DNA of 35,505 nt from Salinibacter ruber DSM 13855 (GCF_000013045.1 NC_007678.1:1-35505); one strand, 5' to 3'; shown: positions 1 through 9,340, numbered from the stretch's first letter. Made by a program: numbers and translations. Notes: generated by a model from the letters alone, not told the origin.

Positions 1-1011
1 ATGGCAAGGCAGTCGCTGTTTGACGACCAAGCGAGGGTCGTCAAGAGCAATCGGCTCGTCCAGTCTAAAATGAACTGGACAAAATTGGAGCACCGGGTAG
101 TGGCCATGCTCATTGCCCAACTGGAGAAAGACGACAAGGAGTTTGAGGAGCAGCGGGTTTATATCAAAGACATCGCCGACCTTTCAGGCCGGAATGGGAA
201 GTCCCTCTACGACCAGGCTGAGGAGATCTGCCAAAAACTACTGGACCAGAAAATACACATCCGAACACAAACCGACGATGGCCGGAGACGGTACAAGGGG
301 TACAACTGCATGTCATCCTGCGAATACGTCGAGGGCTCTGGCTATATCGAGGCGAAGTTCAACGACGACATGCAGCCGTTCCTTCTGCAGCTCAAGCGCA
401 GGTTCACCCAGTACAACCTGAAGTGCTTCATGCAGCTCTCGAGTCAGCACTCGATGCGCATTTATGAGCTGCTCAAAATGAGGGAGGGAATAAAGTACCT
501 CCGGTTGGGAATAGAAGAGCTGAGGGAGGTCCTTTCCTGCGAGCACAGCTACGAGCGATTTGCCGACTTCAAGCGGTGGGTCCTCGAAAGAGCCAGAGGA
601 GAGCTGTGGGACAAGACAGACATATATTTCAACTACCAGGTAGAACGAGAAGGGCAAACTCCAGTCCGTATCAATTTCGTGATTAAGGAGAACGATTCAG
701 AGAAGGAGAAGGAGGGAGGTAGTAAAAATGAAGACGCAAATGAGACCCTAATCCAGTCTGGCCAGAACGGTGAGCGGGGCGATATTGGAGTTGAAGGAAA
801 AGCGGACGAAGGAGAAACGCCGACCTTCAACGTTTTCGCGATGGTCTTAGACGAAATGACCCAGGAGGAGCTCGACACCTATAGTGAGACTCACATCAGA
901 GAAGCCGTAAGCTCTGCCCGCCAGAAGGTCGACAACGATCGTCCGGATGATGGCGCTGCCAACAAAGCAATAGAGGCATATAGGGAGGCTCTACGGCGAG
1001 TGCGGAACTGA
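1..1011 (+). CDS. Plasmid replication initiator, RepB/Rep_3 family
   Basis: This 336-residue protein matches the Rep_3 (PF01051-type) initiators that bind iterons and open a theta origin. Visible family features are the N-terminal stretch with VKSNRLVQSKMNWTKLEHRV, followed by the two winged-helix-like halves (roughly residues 15-125 and 130-230) containing the MRIYELLKM segment and FKRWVLERARGEL. About 100 residues at the C-terminus (from ~235) are Glu/Asp/Gly-rich and probably disordered, longer than the usual ~230-300 aa family member. The start is the first base of the window; if the molecule is circular, the upstream DNA is 34918-35505, which holds ten iterons. A 12-bp palindrome (35472-35483) and an iteron at 35431 lie just upstream and could serve autoregulation, by analogy with other iteron plasmids. 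The family call is secure; the regulation is inference. Confidence 0.93.
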   Translation: MARQSLFDDQARVVKSNRLVQSKMNWTKLEHRVVAMLIAQLEKDDKEFEEQRVYIKDIADLSGRNGKSLYDQAEEICQKLLDQKIHIRTQTDDGRRRYKGYNCMSSCEYVEGSGYIEAKFNDDMQPFLLQLKRRFTQYNLKCFMQLSSQHSMRIYELLKMREGIKYLRLGIEELREVLSCEHSYERFADFKRWVLERARGELWDKTDIYFNYQVEREGQTPVRINFVIKENDSEKEKEGGSKNEDANETLIQSGQNGERGDIGVEGKADEGETPTFNVFAMVLDEMTQEELDTYSETHIREAVSSARQKVDNDRPDDGAANKAIEAYREALRRVRN

Positions 1012-1038
1012 GCGCTGTCCGGACACCAGCAAAATGTA

Positions 1039-1154
1039 CTCTGTTATTGCAAGTGCATTCAAAACGATCGTAGGGACCCGCTGGGATCGACCACTGAGAG
1101 CCTGCCTACTAGTGGTCATGGATACATTAACTGATGCTTATTGCAATAACAGAG
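1039..1154. repeat. 14-bp perfect inverted repeat pair
   Basis: CTCTGTTATTGCAA at 1039-1052 is repeated in perfect inverse orientation at 1141-1154, with 88 bp between the arms. The whole 116-bp unit begins 28 bases after the rep stop codon. It could be the ends of a small non-autonomous element, a protein-binding pair, or a replication-related site. No exact flanking target duplication is seen. Confidence 0.75.
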
Positions 1155-1418
1155 AATGAGTCAAGTACGTCAGCCGAGACTCGTCCCATCTCACGAAAGC
1201 CCACCGCGGGGGTGAAATCGACGATCCTGTATTTGAAGAGAGGGGTGTGGGGGCTTCTCTCCTGCAGACGCCCTCTGGAGTTTCACTACAGGCGCTCGGC
1301 GTGAATCTGACTTCGGGCGGCTCCATCCGCCGACGTGACGTGCGCCAGCTACCCATCTGACCGGTGGGTCAGCGTCGGAGGCCAGCGGGTGAACCGGCGC
1401 ATTTCACGGTAGCACGGC

Positions 1419-1447
1419 TTGACAATCGTGTATGTGCGTTGTATGTG
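1419..1447 (+). promoter_or_regulatory. Putative promoter for the UmuC-type polymerase
   Basis: TTGACA (1419-1424) is followed after 17 bases by TATGTG (1442-1447), 52 bases before the GTG start. The TATGTG hexamer also occurs at 1431-1436. The spacing fits a sigma-70-like promoter, but Bacteroidetes-lineage housekeeping promoters often differ, so this is only a candidate. Confidence 0.35.
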
Positions 1448-1499
1448 TAGTAGGGCAGCAAGCCAGCTTAGTCCCGCCTGACTGCCACCAATCCTCTCC

Positions 1500-2798
1500 G
1501 TGGACCACGTCTTCGCCCTGATCGACTGTGAGAACTTCTACGTCTCCTGCGAGCGAGTTTTCGACCCGTCCCTCCGAGGCAGGCCCGTGGCGGTCCTCTC
1601 GAACAACGACGGCTGCGTGATCGCCCGGTCAGAGGAGGTGAAGGAGGCCGGCGTGCCGATGGGCGCTCCGCTTTTTAAGTGGCGGGAAGAGCTGGATGAA
1701 ATTGAGGCCGAGATCCTGTCCTCGAACTACACCTTGTACGGGGACATGTCCCGCCGTGTGCATTCGATCATCGAGGAAGAGGCTCTGGCGCTGGAGCGCT
1801 ACTCGATCGACGAGGCATTTGCCAGGTTTCCGGGCCTCTCTAGGGACAATCTGTCCCGCGTGGCCGACAGGCTCCGGCGGCGAATTAGGCGGCATATTGG
1901 CATTCCCGTCCGCGTCGGGGTCGGGCCGACGAAAACCCTCGCGAAAGTCGCCGATCTAAACGGGAAAGCCCGCAAGCGTGCCGGATGGGGCCAGGGCACC
2001 TACGTCTGCCCGGATGAACCGAAGCGCGAGGAGCTTCTCAAGCGGGTGTCGGTCGGGGACATCTGGGGCATCGGCTCCGCCTACGAGAAAACGCTCCAGG
2101 AGAAAGGCGTCGCCTCCGCGGCGGGGTTCAGGGCGCTCCCAGGCCCATGGATCCGCTCGGAGATGACCGTCGTGGGGCTGCGCACAGCCTGGGAGCTCAG
2201 GGGACGGTCCTGCCTGGACTTAGAGCTCGTCCGTCCAGACCGGAAGACCATGGTTCGGTCGAGGTCGTTCGGGGAGCGGGTAGAGACGAAGGCCAACCTA
2301 CGAGAGGCACTTGCAAAGCATGCCCAGCGCGCGGCGGAGAAGCTCCGGGAGGAAGGCCTCGTGGCGAAGGGAATCAAGGTGTTTATTACGACCAAGCGGT
2401 TTGGCGACCCGCCGCATTACTCAAACGGCGTAGCCGGAGCCCTTCCGGAGCACACCGCCCGGGCCTCTGCTTTCGCAAAAGCGTCCCGCCGGCTTCTGGA
2501 GCCGATCTACCGGAGCGGCCATGGCTACAAGAAGGCGGGGGTGTGCCTCTATGACATCCGCCCAAGCCGCCCGCACCAAGAGAGCCTGTTCGGCCAGGGG
2601 AGGAAAGAAGACGAGGATCTGATGGAGGCGGTCGACCAGATCAACCGGAAGCATGGGAAGGGAGCCATCGGGCTCGCTGCGGCGGGCCTTCCTGAAGGAA
2701 AGGGGCACCTCGAGCGGGAGTGGACGATGAAGCGCCAGAGGCGATCCCCACTGTATACGACTCGGTGGGACGAACTGCCTGTTGCTCAGTCCAGTTAG
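1500..2798 (+). CDS. umuC: Y-family DNA polymerase, UmuC-like (translesion synthesis)
   Basis: The 432-residue product is a UmuC-subfamily polymerase that would copy damaged templates. The palm metal-ligand motifs are intact: LIDCENFYVSCERV near the N-terminus (D9) and YSIDEAF (D104, E105). The VLSNNDGCVIARSEEVK segment, the VGVGPTKTLAKVA segment, the helix-hairpin-helix region around WGIG (~residues 185-215) and the little-finger domain follow, giving the usual UmuC length (~420 aa). The start is GTG at 1500, which puts the catalytic Asp at the normal distance from the N-terminus. No umuD-type S24 peptidase gene is present anywhere in the window, so it is an orphan here and would rely on a chromosomal UmuD or act alone. 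A promoter-like sequence lies just upstream. Confidence 0.95.
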   Translation: MDHVFALIDCENFYVSCERVFDPSLRGRPVAVLSNNDGCVIARSEEVKEAGVPMGAPLFKWREELDEIEAEILSSNYTLYGDMSRRVHSIIEEEALALERYSIDEAFARFPGLSRDNLSRVADRLRRRIRRHIGIPVRVGVGPTKTLAKVADLNGKARKRAGWGQGTYVCPDEPKREELLKRVSVGDIWGIGSAYEKTLQEKGVASAAGFRALPGPWIRSEMTVVGLRTAWELRGRSCLDLELVRPDRKTMVRSRSFGERVETKANLREALAKHAQRAAEKLREEGLVAKGIKVFITTKRFGDPPHYSNGVAGALPEHTARASAFAKASRRLLEPIYRSGHGYKKAGVCLYDIRPSRPHQESLFGQGRKEDEDLMEAVDQINRKHGKGAIGLAAAGLPEGKGHLEREWTMKRQRRSPLYTTRWDELPVAQSS

Positions 2799-3021
2799 CC
2801 GAACTATTAGTCCGACTTTTCGGGTGCATCTCAGCTTTCAATTTGGGCACACTTTTGATAAAATGTGAAACATTAACCGGGTAAATTCCCGATCAGGCCT
2901 ATGCTGAAGCAGTCGGTGTCCGCCGGGCAGGCGGCGCCGGAGAAACCGTGGAGTACAGGTGTCCCACGAGCAAGGGAGTTGCCTAACCTGCACCACCTGC
3001 TACTGCTTCAGACCCACCAAG

Positions 3022-6000
3022 ATGGCCCATATCTCACGTCTCTGCGCTCTCCTCACCGCTGCAGCTCTTCTGGGTATCGCGTTCAGTCCGGCTCCGGCGC
3101 AGGCCCAGGACGCGCCCTTCATCACAACGTGGGAGACAACCTCCTCGAACGAGTCGATCACGATTCCGACGAAAGGCGGCTCGAATGTGACCGACTACGA
3201 CTTTCAGATCGACTGGGGCGACGGGACGACGGAAACCATCACAGGCGATGACCCGGACCCGAGCCACGCCTACAGTTCTTCCGGCACGTACACCGTCAAG
3301 ATCAGCACGCCGAATAACGGTCAGGCGTTTCCGCGGATTTATTTGAACAACAACACTCCTTCTCCTGGCGACAACTCTACGAAGCTCCAGTCGATCGATC
3401 AGTGGGGGTCGATCCAGTGGGAGAGTATGGAAGGGGCCTTTGCTGGTGCTGGGGGGATAACCTATGATGCTACCGATGAGCCAGATCTCTCAGGTGTGAC
3501 CTCAATGCGTCAGATGTTTTCATATACCCAATTCGGTAGAAGTTTCCAAGATACGAACATTGGAGAGTGGGATACAAGCACCGTGACGAATATGGAAGGC
3601 GTGTTTTTTAACGCCAGTTCTTTCAATCAAGATATTAGTAGTTGGGATGTATCCAACGTAAAGAATATGAGCCGAATGTTTTGGGATGCTAATAGATTTA
3701 ACCAAGACATTGGGAGTTGGGACGTGTCAAGTGTTATCGACATGAGTTTAATGTTTCTTGGCGCGTCTAGATTTAACCAAGACATAAGCGACTGGGACAC
3801 CGGAAGCGTTGTCAAAATGAATAGCATGTTCAGGGACACTGATGAGTTCAATCAAAATATCGGAAGCTGGGATGTCTCCAGTGTCACCGATATGGGCTAC
3901 ATGTTTTGGCGTGCCGAATCCTTCAACCAAGATATAAGTGCGTGGGACGTCTCGAACGTTACTGAAATGGATAGGATGTTCAGAGACAGTCGGTTCAATG
4001 CAGATATAAGCAACTGGGACGTCTCAAATGTAGAAACAATGAGGCGTATGTTTAAGGATGCATCTTTTTTCGATGGCAAAATCGGTTCATGGGATGTATC
4101 AGGTGTCACTGACATGAGCGAAATGTTCGAGGGGGCTGCATCTTTCAACCAAGACATAAGTGGCTGGGACGTATCTAATGTAACTGATATGTTCGAGATG
4201 TTTCTAGATGCGGTAAACTTTAATCAAGATATAAGTTCTTGGGATGTCTCAAGTGTCGACAGAATGAGCGGTATGTTTGAGGGGGCTGCCTCTTTCGATC
4301 AGTATATTGGTAGCTGGAATACTTCCAATGTAAGTAGAATGAGTAGAATGTTCGAGGGTGCCAAAAACTTCAACCAAGATATAGGAAGTTGGGACGTTTC
4401 GAACGTCAGAAGTATGGCGTCTATGTTTCAAAACGCAAGTAGCTTCAATCAGAATATTGGGGGCTGGGACGTTTCTAATGTTCGAGACTCATTCTCTCGG
4501 GACGCCTTCGACAATTTTCTCACCGGGGCAGAGCTCACCCCAGAGAACTACGACGCACTTTTGACCGGGTGGGCCCAGTTGGACCTAACCGACGGCCTGA
4601 CGTTTGACGCCGGTCAGAGCCAGTACACCTCAGGCGCGGAATCAGCTCGCCAGTCGATCATCGAGGAGGAGGGCTGGACGATCAACGATGGAGGTCTTGC
4701 CGAACGGACACCACTATCAGCGCCGAGCGGGCTGACGGCCACCGTGGAGGGCCGCGAGATCTCCCTCTCCTGGAGCGCAGTAACGTCGGAGGACCTGGCC
4801 GGCTACCGCCTCTACCGGTCGGCAGGCCAGTCGCCAGATACCAGCGGCACGGGTCTTACCGAAGACCTGGTCTCGGCGGCTGCCTTCACCGACAGCACCG
4901 CCACCGAAAACCGCACGTACCGGTATGGAGTGACCGCCGTCGACACCGCCGGAAACGAAAGCGTCCTTTCCGAGGAGGCCTCCGTCTTCCGCTACCCGAG
5001 CCAGATTCAAGCGGAGGTCAGCCGCTCGTTCGGCGATGCCGCCGGGCCGGGAGACTACCGTCTGGTGGCCTTGCCAGGGGAGACCAGCCGCCCGGTTGAG
5101 GATGTCGTTAGTGGAGAAGCCGGATCTGAGTGGCAGGCCTACCGCGATGACGGAAGCCAGGACGACTTCCTCCAGAAGTACGACGGATCCGAGCGCTTTA
5201 CCTTCGAGCCGGGGAACGGGTTTTGGGTCACCGCAACCAGCGACCTAGCGTTTGAGGACTCCGTCTCAACGGTTTCCCTGCAGGGCGACTCTGCTGCCAC
5301 GATCACGCTGAGGGAGGGGTGGAACGTAATCTCAAATCCCATCGACAAGGCTGTTGAGTGGAGCCGCGTGGAGCAGGCAAACGGAGGCTCTCTCCAACCC
5401 ATCTGGAGCTTCCAAGGTGCCTTCAGCCAGGACGACTCGCTCGGGTCCGCAGTGTCGGGACGAGGGTATTATCTGTTCAACGGAAGTGCTGATCGAACGG
5501 AGCTTCTGATCCCGTACCCTGGTTCACCGTCGAGCCCGACAAGCAAGACGGGAAGCCGGGCTTCCTCAACGACGGGTCAAGAGGCAAACTTGCTCTCCCT
5601 CAGCGCGACTCCTGTAGGACCTGATGGGCCCACCTCCACGGTCCAGGTTGGAGTTCAGTCCGAGACTTCCCGCTCGGTGGTTGCTCCGCCATCGCGGTTT
5701 GAAGCAGTCAGTTTGCGGATCAAGGCCGGAGAAGAGGAGCAGCAGAAAGGCCGCTCTGGTTTCCTCATGACCGAACGCAGGAAAGGAGACGGAGATGGAG
5801 AAACGTTCCATCTTCGGCTCAAAAGCCAAGAAAGCGTGCCTGTCAGCCTAACGGCCAGTGGCCTGGGCGAAACTGAGGGACAAAGCGTGGCGCTTCTTCA
5901 CCCGTCGGCAGGGAAGACGTATCGCCTACGTGCCGACGAGACTGTCCAGATTGAAGGGAGTCAGGAAGAGACCGCTCTTAAACTGGCCGTTGGCACTGAA

Positions 6001-6297
6001 GGCTATGTCGACGAGCAGGCCGGCCAAGTCATTCCCGACGAGGTGACGCTCACCTCGTACCCGAATCCGGTACAGAAACAGGCGACCGTCGAGTACACGC
6101 TCCCAGAGCAGACGGATGTCCGAGTCGCGCTTTACGACGTGTTGGGCCGTCGGGTGGCAACGTTGGAGGAGGGAAGTAAGCAGGCCGGACGGCACCAGAT
6201 CCAACTCGAAGGAACTGGGCTCTCCAGTGGCGTCTACTTCGGCCGGCTGAAGGCCGGCGGGGAGACCCGGACCCAGAAAATTACCGTCGTGCGGTAA
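3022..6297 (+). CDS. T9SS-exported surface protein with BspA/DUF285 repeats
   Basis: The predicted 1091-residue protein starts at the ATG at 3022, which places a good Sec signal peptide at the N-terminus (cleavage near AQA, residue 28); an in-frame ATG at 2959 would bury it. Order: PKD-like segment (~35-110, DWGDGT), thirteen ~25-residue repeats of the type FNQDIxSWDVSxVxxMxxMF (about 175-500), a fibronectin-III domain (~560-650), a Ser/Thr-rich section, and a C-terminal T9SS type A sorting domain (~1008-1091) with [15 protein letters not shown] and SSGVYFGRL. The repeats are the DUF285 'BspA-like leucine-rich repeat' family, known in bacterial adhesins. The protein is probably secreted through the outer membrane and attached to the surface. 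The repeat block is visibly more A/T-rich than its flanks. Ligand unknown. Confidence 0.9.
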   Translation: MAHISRLCALLTAAALLGIAFSPAPAQAQDAPFITTWETTSSNESITIPTKGGSNVTDYDFQIDWGDGTTETITGDDPDPSHAYSSSGTYTVKISTPNNGQAFPRIYLNNNTPSPGDNSTKLQSIDQWGSIQWESMEGAFAGAGGITYDATDEPDLSGVTSMRQMFSYTQFGRSFQDTNIGEWDTSTVTNMEGVFFNASSFNQDISSWDVSNVKNMSRMFWDANRFNQDIGSWDVSSVIDMSLMFLGASRFNQDISDWDTGSVVKMNSMFRDTDEFNQNIGSWDVSSVTDMGYMFWRAESFNQDISAWDVSNVTEMDRMFRDSRFNADISNWDVSNVETMRRMFKDASFFDGKIGSWDVSGVTDMSEMFEGAASFNQDISGWDVSNVTDMFEMFLDAVNFNQDISSWDVSSVDRMSGMFEGAASFDQYIGSWNTSNVSRMSRMFEGAKNFNQDIGSWDVSNVRSMASMFQNASSFNQNIGGWDVSNVRDSFSRDAFDNFLTGAELTPENYDALLTGWAQLDLTDGLTFDAGQSQYTSGAESARQSIIEEEGWTINDGGLAERTPLSAPSGLTATVEGREISLSWSAVTSEDLAGYRLYRSAGQSPDTSGTGLTEDLVSAAAFTDSTATENRTYRYGVTAVDTAGNESVLSEEASVFRYPSQIQAEVSRSFGDAAGPGDYRLVALPGETSRPVEDVVSGEAGSEWQAYRDDGSQDDFLQKYDGSERFTFEPGNGFWVTATSDLAFEDSVSTVSLQGDSAATITLREGWNVISNPIDKAVEWSRVEQANGGSLQPIWSFQGAFSQDDSLGSAVSGRGYYLFNGSADRTELLIPYPGSPSSPTSKTGSRASSTTGQEANLLSLSATPVGPDGPTSTVQVGVQSETSRSVVAPPSRFEAVSLRIKAGEEEQQKGRSGFLMTERRKGDGDGETFHLRLKSQESVPVSLTASGLGETEGQSVALLHPSAGKTYRLRADETVQIEGSQEETALKLAVGTEGYVDEQAGQVIPDEVTLTSYPNPVQKQATVEYTLPEQTDVRVALYDVLGRRVATLEEGSKQAGRHQIQLEGTGLSSGVYFGRLKAGGETRTQKITVVR
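3543..4500 (+). repeat. Thirteen 75-bp coding repeats (DUF285)
   Basis: The FNQD box recurs with an exact 75-nt period (for example 3622, 3697, 3772) and encodes one 25-residue unit each time; the sixth unit is one codon shorter. Units 1, 8 and 11 are the most divergent. At nucleotide level the units are well diverged, so the array is old rather than a recent slippage product. Confidence 0.85.
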
Positions 6298-6402
6298 GTC
6301 GCCAGCAGACCATCAGGCGGTAAATTGCCATGGGTCCGGTTCGCCTTTCCGATGGTCACGCCCATGTTCTCTTCTTTGAAGCGATTTCCCAGTGACTGCA
6401 AT

Positions 6403-7497
6403 ATGTCTTCCTTCTTTTCAACTCTGACGCTACAGAAAGCAGAGCCCTCTGGAAGAAGGTCCTCCGTACGAGGGCCGTCCGAGCGGCCGCCTACGTCTCT
6501 TCTTGTGCTCTCGGCCATTTTAGCCGTGGCCTTGGCCGTGGCCGGGTGCGGCGGCGCCGGGTCCAACGAGGAGGGTGGTGGCGATGATGGGAACGGCGAT
6601 GATGGAGGAGGCGGAGGGACAGGCCTCTCGGCGCCGGCCGCGCCATCGGGACTGGAGGCCACCCCGCAGGATGGAGCTGTTCAGCTTGGCTGGGACGCGG
6701 TAGACGGAGCAGACACGTATAACGTGTACCGGAGCACCTCCTCCGGTGTAGACGTCTCTTCCAGCGCGCTGGACACGGGCATCGACCAAAGCAGCTACAC
6801 CGACGGGACCGCCGAAAGCGGGACGGAGTACTTCTACGTCGTGACGGCGGTGGCCTCCGAGGACGGAGAGACCGCCGAGAGCGACCCGTCGGGCGAAGCC
6901 AGCGCGGCCCTGCTCGCTTCGCCGAGTGGCCTGAGCGCCACTCCGGGAGATGGGACCACGCAACTAAGCTGGGAGGCGGCAGGCGGGGCAGACACCTACA
7001 ACGTGTACCGGAGCATCTCTTCTGGGGTAGACGCCTCTTCCGACCCGCTGGGCGCCGGCATCAGCTCGACGGAGTACGCCGACGAGAGCGCCCAGAACGG
7101 AACCGAATACTTCTACGTCGTGACCGCGGCGGCCTCCGGGGACAGAGAGAGCGACCCGTCCGGGGAGGTGAGCGCCGTTCCGTTTGCCGCGCCGAGCGGG
7201 CTGGAGGGGACCTCTCGGGACTCGGAGGTGGCCCTGAGCTGGGACGCGGCAGGCGGGGCAGACACCTACAACGTGTACCGAAGCACCTCCTCCACGGATG
7301 GAGCAGAAGGAGAACCGCTTGCGACGGGCGTGGCGGAGACCAGCTACGCGGATACCGACGCCAAGAACGGGACGAAGTACTACTACCGGGTGACGTCGGT
7401 CAATCCCAGCGGCGCAGAGAGCGACGCGTCGAGCGAAGTGGAGAAGACGCCCTTTTCCGACCCGCCCAACCGGCCCAACTCGACGGACCGACCGTAG
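6403..7497 (+). CDS. Lipoprotein with three fibronectin type III domains
   Basis: From the ATG at 6403 the product is 364 residues. A hydrophobic stretch (TSLLVLSAILAVALAVAGC) ends in a lipobox with Cys49, followed by a Gly/Asp/Glu-rich linker typical of exported lipoproteins. Three Fn3 domains follow at about residues 76-170, 172-261 and 262-350, each with a TYNVYRS strand and a T(E/K)Y(F/Y)Y strand. Domains 2 and 3 share a nearly identical nucleotide block around 6968-7005 and 7250-7290, so they arose by fairly recent duplication. The signal is long for a lipoprotein (48 residues), so the true start may be a later non-ATG codon. It lies 106 bp after the T9SS protein on the same strand and may be co-expressed. 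Role unknown, probably surface binding. Confidence 0.75.
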   Translation: MSSFFSTLTLQKAEPSGRRSSVRGPSERPPTSLLVLSAILAVALAVAGCGGAGSNEEGGGDDGNGDDGGGGGTGLSAPAAPSGLEATPQDGAVQLGWDAVDGADTYNVYRSTSSGVDVSSSALDTGIDQSSYTDGTAESGTEYFYVVTAVASEDGETAESDPSGEASAALLASPSGLSATPGDGTTQLSWEAAGGADTYNVYRSISSGVDASSDPLGAGISSTEYADESAQNGTEYFYVVTAAASGDRESDPSGEVSAVPFAAPSGLEGTSRDSEVALSWDAAGGADTYNVYRSTSSTDGAEGEPLATGVAETSYADTDAKNGTKYYYRVTSVNPSGAESDASSEVEKTPFSDPPNRPNSTDRP

Positions 7498-7519
7498 GCG
7501 ACGGTGCCAATCATCTGTG

Positions 7520-8465
7520 CTAGGCTGCGTCTGATAATTATCGATTCAGGTATTCTTCGATGAACGCCCAGAGCACCATGGCTTTGTAATGACTCGCCTT
7601 TTTCTCGTACCGGACTACCAGACGACGCCGCTCTTTCATGTGGCCGACGCAGCGCTCGACGGTATTCCGATCACGGTATTTCTGATCGTCGCAAGTCGGC
7701 GGGCGTCCAGGTCCTTCTCGGAGGCCTTTGCGGGCCGGAATCGCTGACTCGATGCCCCTTTCCGCGAGCCAACGCCGGATCCAATCGGCATCGTAGGCCC
7801 GATCGCCAGCAACGGCGTCCGGACGCTTCCGCGGCCGTCCTCGGGGCCGAGGGATCGATACTTCGTTCATCAGGTCGGTGAAGAAGGCCGCCTCGTGGCG
7901 CTGGCCGGCCGACAGGACTGCTCCGAGCGGAAGGCCTTGCCGATCTGTGAGCAAGTGGATCTTGGTTGAGAAGCCTCCCCGGCTGTAACCGAGCGCCGGT
8001 CCTATTCCCTCGTCTCGCCCGGTTCGATCCCCTTTTTACTGTCGTTCGGCCCACCCGCAGCGGCCCGAGCGGCTTGAACGATGGTGCTGTCCACGTTGAA
8101 CTGGCTCCAGTCAATACGGCCTTCGGCATCGAGCTCCCCTTGCAGATGCCGCACGATCGACTCAAGCGTGCCATCTTCTGCCCAGCGCCGGAAGCGGTCG
8201 TAAACAGTCTTCCAGTTTCCGTATCGCTCGGGCATATCTCGCCAGGGTGCCCCCTAACGCTCTGGTCTAGCAAGATGCCGCCCGTGACCTCTCGGTGGTC
8301 GTTGTACGGACAACCGCGACCCTCGACCTCTGGAAGAAGAGGTTCGATACGCTCGTATTGCTCGTCGGTAAGCTCATAGCGGCGTCGAGGCATGACAGAA
8401 CGGCCTGGTTAGTCTGGTAGACTGTGCAAGCCGTCCATACAGCCTTTTTATCAGACAGTGCCTAG
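7520..8465. mobile_element. IS5-family insertion sequence with CTAG target duplication
   Basis: The element itself spans 7524-8461 (938 bp). Its left end reads GCTGCGTCTGATAA and the inverted right end GCACTGTCTGATAA, imperfect terminal inverted repeats with the inner GTCTGATAA shared exactly. CTAG flanks both ends (7520-7523 and 8462-8465), a 4-bp target duplication of the YTAR type known for IS5-family elements. It carries one disrupted DDE transposase on the minus strand. It sits 23 bases after the Fn3 lipoprotein stop codon. Confidence 0.85.
7538..8393 (-). pseudogene. Frameshifted IS5-type DDE transposase
   Basis: Three pieces in different frames reconstruct one ~270-residue IS5-like transposase. 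The N-terminus (MPRRRYELTDEQYERIEPLLP) starts at 8393; the middle piece (8002-8235) carries MPERYGNWKTVYDRFRRW and the first catalytic Asp in FNVDSTIV; the last piece (ending 7538) carries GDRAYDADWIRRWL with the second Asp and RNTVERCVGHMKERRRL with the Glu. Frame changes lie near 8240-8270 and 8010-8020. Some IS5-family groups use one programmed frameshift, so the second break could be natural, but the first one, in a conserved stretch, argues for decay. The terminal repeats remain good, so the copy could still be moved by an intact relative. Confidence 0.85.
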
Positions 8466-8789
8466 GCCCTACTGAGGAAGATCGATGTCTTCACTGAGGA
8501 GGGTTGATGTCTTCCTGGCGCTTCGTTTCGGCCTTTGTCACGCGCCCATCTGGACCGAAGATGGTGGCACCCAGGCCGAAATGCGTGTCCACGTGACGTG
8601 CAGCCGCTTGCGGGCGCCGGGCTTTCAGTGTTGATGCTTTCAGTACTGATATAGCACTCGACCTGGCCGTCTCCACCTACAGCGGCGAAGCTCCTCCGGC
8701 AGCACCGGTAGTGAACGCAAAATACAGTGAGCAGAAGGCCGCGCCGAGAGGGCCCTCAGTTGGCTTGGGGCTCTTTAGATTGGAGCTCT
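8466..8789. other. Non-coding region with short tandem duplications
   Basis: No gene was recognised. Two short tandem duplications are present: a 22-bp unit at 8471-8492/8493-8514 (19 of 22 identical) and a 15-bp unit at 8621-8635/8636-8650 (GCTTTCAGTGTTGAT, 13 of 15 identical). The small frames here lack family resemblance. Confidence 0.55.
8471..8514. repeat. 22-bp tandem duplication
   Basis: Two adjacent copies of a 22-bp unit beginning ACTGAGGA and ending GATGTCTTC, differing at three positions. It begins six bases outside the right target duplication of the insertion sequence. Confidence 0.8.
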
Positions 8790-9026
8790 TCAGAACAGGC
8801 TCTCCCCACGGCTCAGCTGGTCGAGGTCTTCAACAGCCCGATCGGAGCCGGTCGGCCCGTCGGGCCCGGAGCACCGCGGGCAGTCGACCCAGCCGCTTCC
8901 TCCACACTCACCGCAAGCCTGGAACTGGGTCTCCCCGCCGGGCCCGGCGGTTTTCGTCTCGCCGGCTCCCTCGCACTCATCGCACGCAATTTGCCTGTGT
9001 CCGCTGCACTTCGGGCAATGCCGCAT
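8790..9026 (-). CDS. Small DnaJ-type zinc-finger protein
   Basis: This 78-residue protein contains four CxxC pairs: C4/C7, C15/C18, C38/C41 and C49/C52. The second to fourth sit in CxxCxG-type contexts (CDECEGAG, CGECGGSG, CPRCSG), the pattern of the cysteine-rich zinc domain of DnaJ/Hsp40, which folds around two zinc ions. There is no J domain and no C-terminal substrate domain, and the gene is far too short to be a DnaJ; the last 25 residues are acidic. Similar small zinc modules occur as orphan proteins with unproven roles. It stands alone, between the insertion sequence and a repeat-rich non-coding stretch. The motif spacing makes chance coding unlikely, but expression is unproven. Confidence 0.65.
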   Translation of the reverse strand: MRHCPKCSGHRQIACDECEGAGETKTAGPGGETQFQACGECGGSGWVDCPRCSGPDGPTGSDRAVEDLDQLSRGESLF

Positions 9027-9340
9027 TGTGCTGGTAGGTCGTCAGCAGTTCGAATCTGATCGAAAGGTCTTTGGCGGCGTGCTCGAATGCCCGGGCTACC
9101 CGCCGGTACTGGTAGGCCCAGTGACTACGAGTCCAGTGACTACGAGCCTGGTAAATAGAACTGGTAAATAGAAGAGGCCCTGAGCGCGAAAAGTTCGCTT
9201 TCCTCTTTCCCGAGAGGAGGTCTTCACCTTACCACGTGACCCAATGTCGCATGCGGCCTGGCGCTTGGAGGAAGGAAGTGGAGACACAGGGCCGGGCGCC
9301 GAGCCCGGAGAGCAGAGGTAGAAAGAATCTCGGAGTCCTG
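9027..9340. other. Non-coding region with two adjacent tandem duplications
   Basis: No gene was recognised. CCAGTGACTACGAG(T/C) is present twice (9118-9132, 9133-9147) and is followed immediately by two perfect copies of CTGGTAAATAGAA (9148-9160, 9161-9173). The stretch ends at the stop codon of the recombinase remnant. Confidence 0.6.
9118..9173. repeat. Back-to-back 15-bp and 13-bp tandem duplications
   Basis: A 15-bp unit occurs twice (14 of 15 identical), directly followed by a perfect 13-bp unit occurring twice. Two unrelated duplications abutting each other suggest repeated slippage or repair events at one spot. Confidence 0.85.

Larger units (their letters stand above)
1012..1499. other. 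Intergenic region between rep and umuC
   Basis: No convincing gene lies in this 488-base stretch. It holds a perfect 14-bp inverted repeat (1039-1052 and 1141-1154), a short hairpin sequence CCACT/AGTGG (1091-1114) between the two arms, and a promoter-like pair just upstream of the umuC-type gene. A 72-codon minus-strand frame at 1138-1356 was not believed: it lacks family resemblance and consistent coding bias. Confidence 0.6.

Noticed and set aside
1039-1154. A complete miniature transposable element
   Set aside because: The inverted repeats are good but no adjoining target duplication is seen, so it is listed only as a repeat.
1138-1356. 72-codon minus-strand frame between rep and umuC
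   Set aside because: No family resemblance and no consistent third-position bias; it overlaps one arm of the inverted repeat.
2147-2554. Long plus-strand frame inside the polymerase gene
   Set aside because: It is a shadow frame of the UmuC-type gene, whose catalytic motifs prove the other frame.
7671-8393. 240-codon minus-strand frame as one transposase
   Set aside because: Only the first part is transposase-like; the rest is an out-of-frame reading of the later transposase segments.
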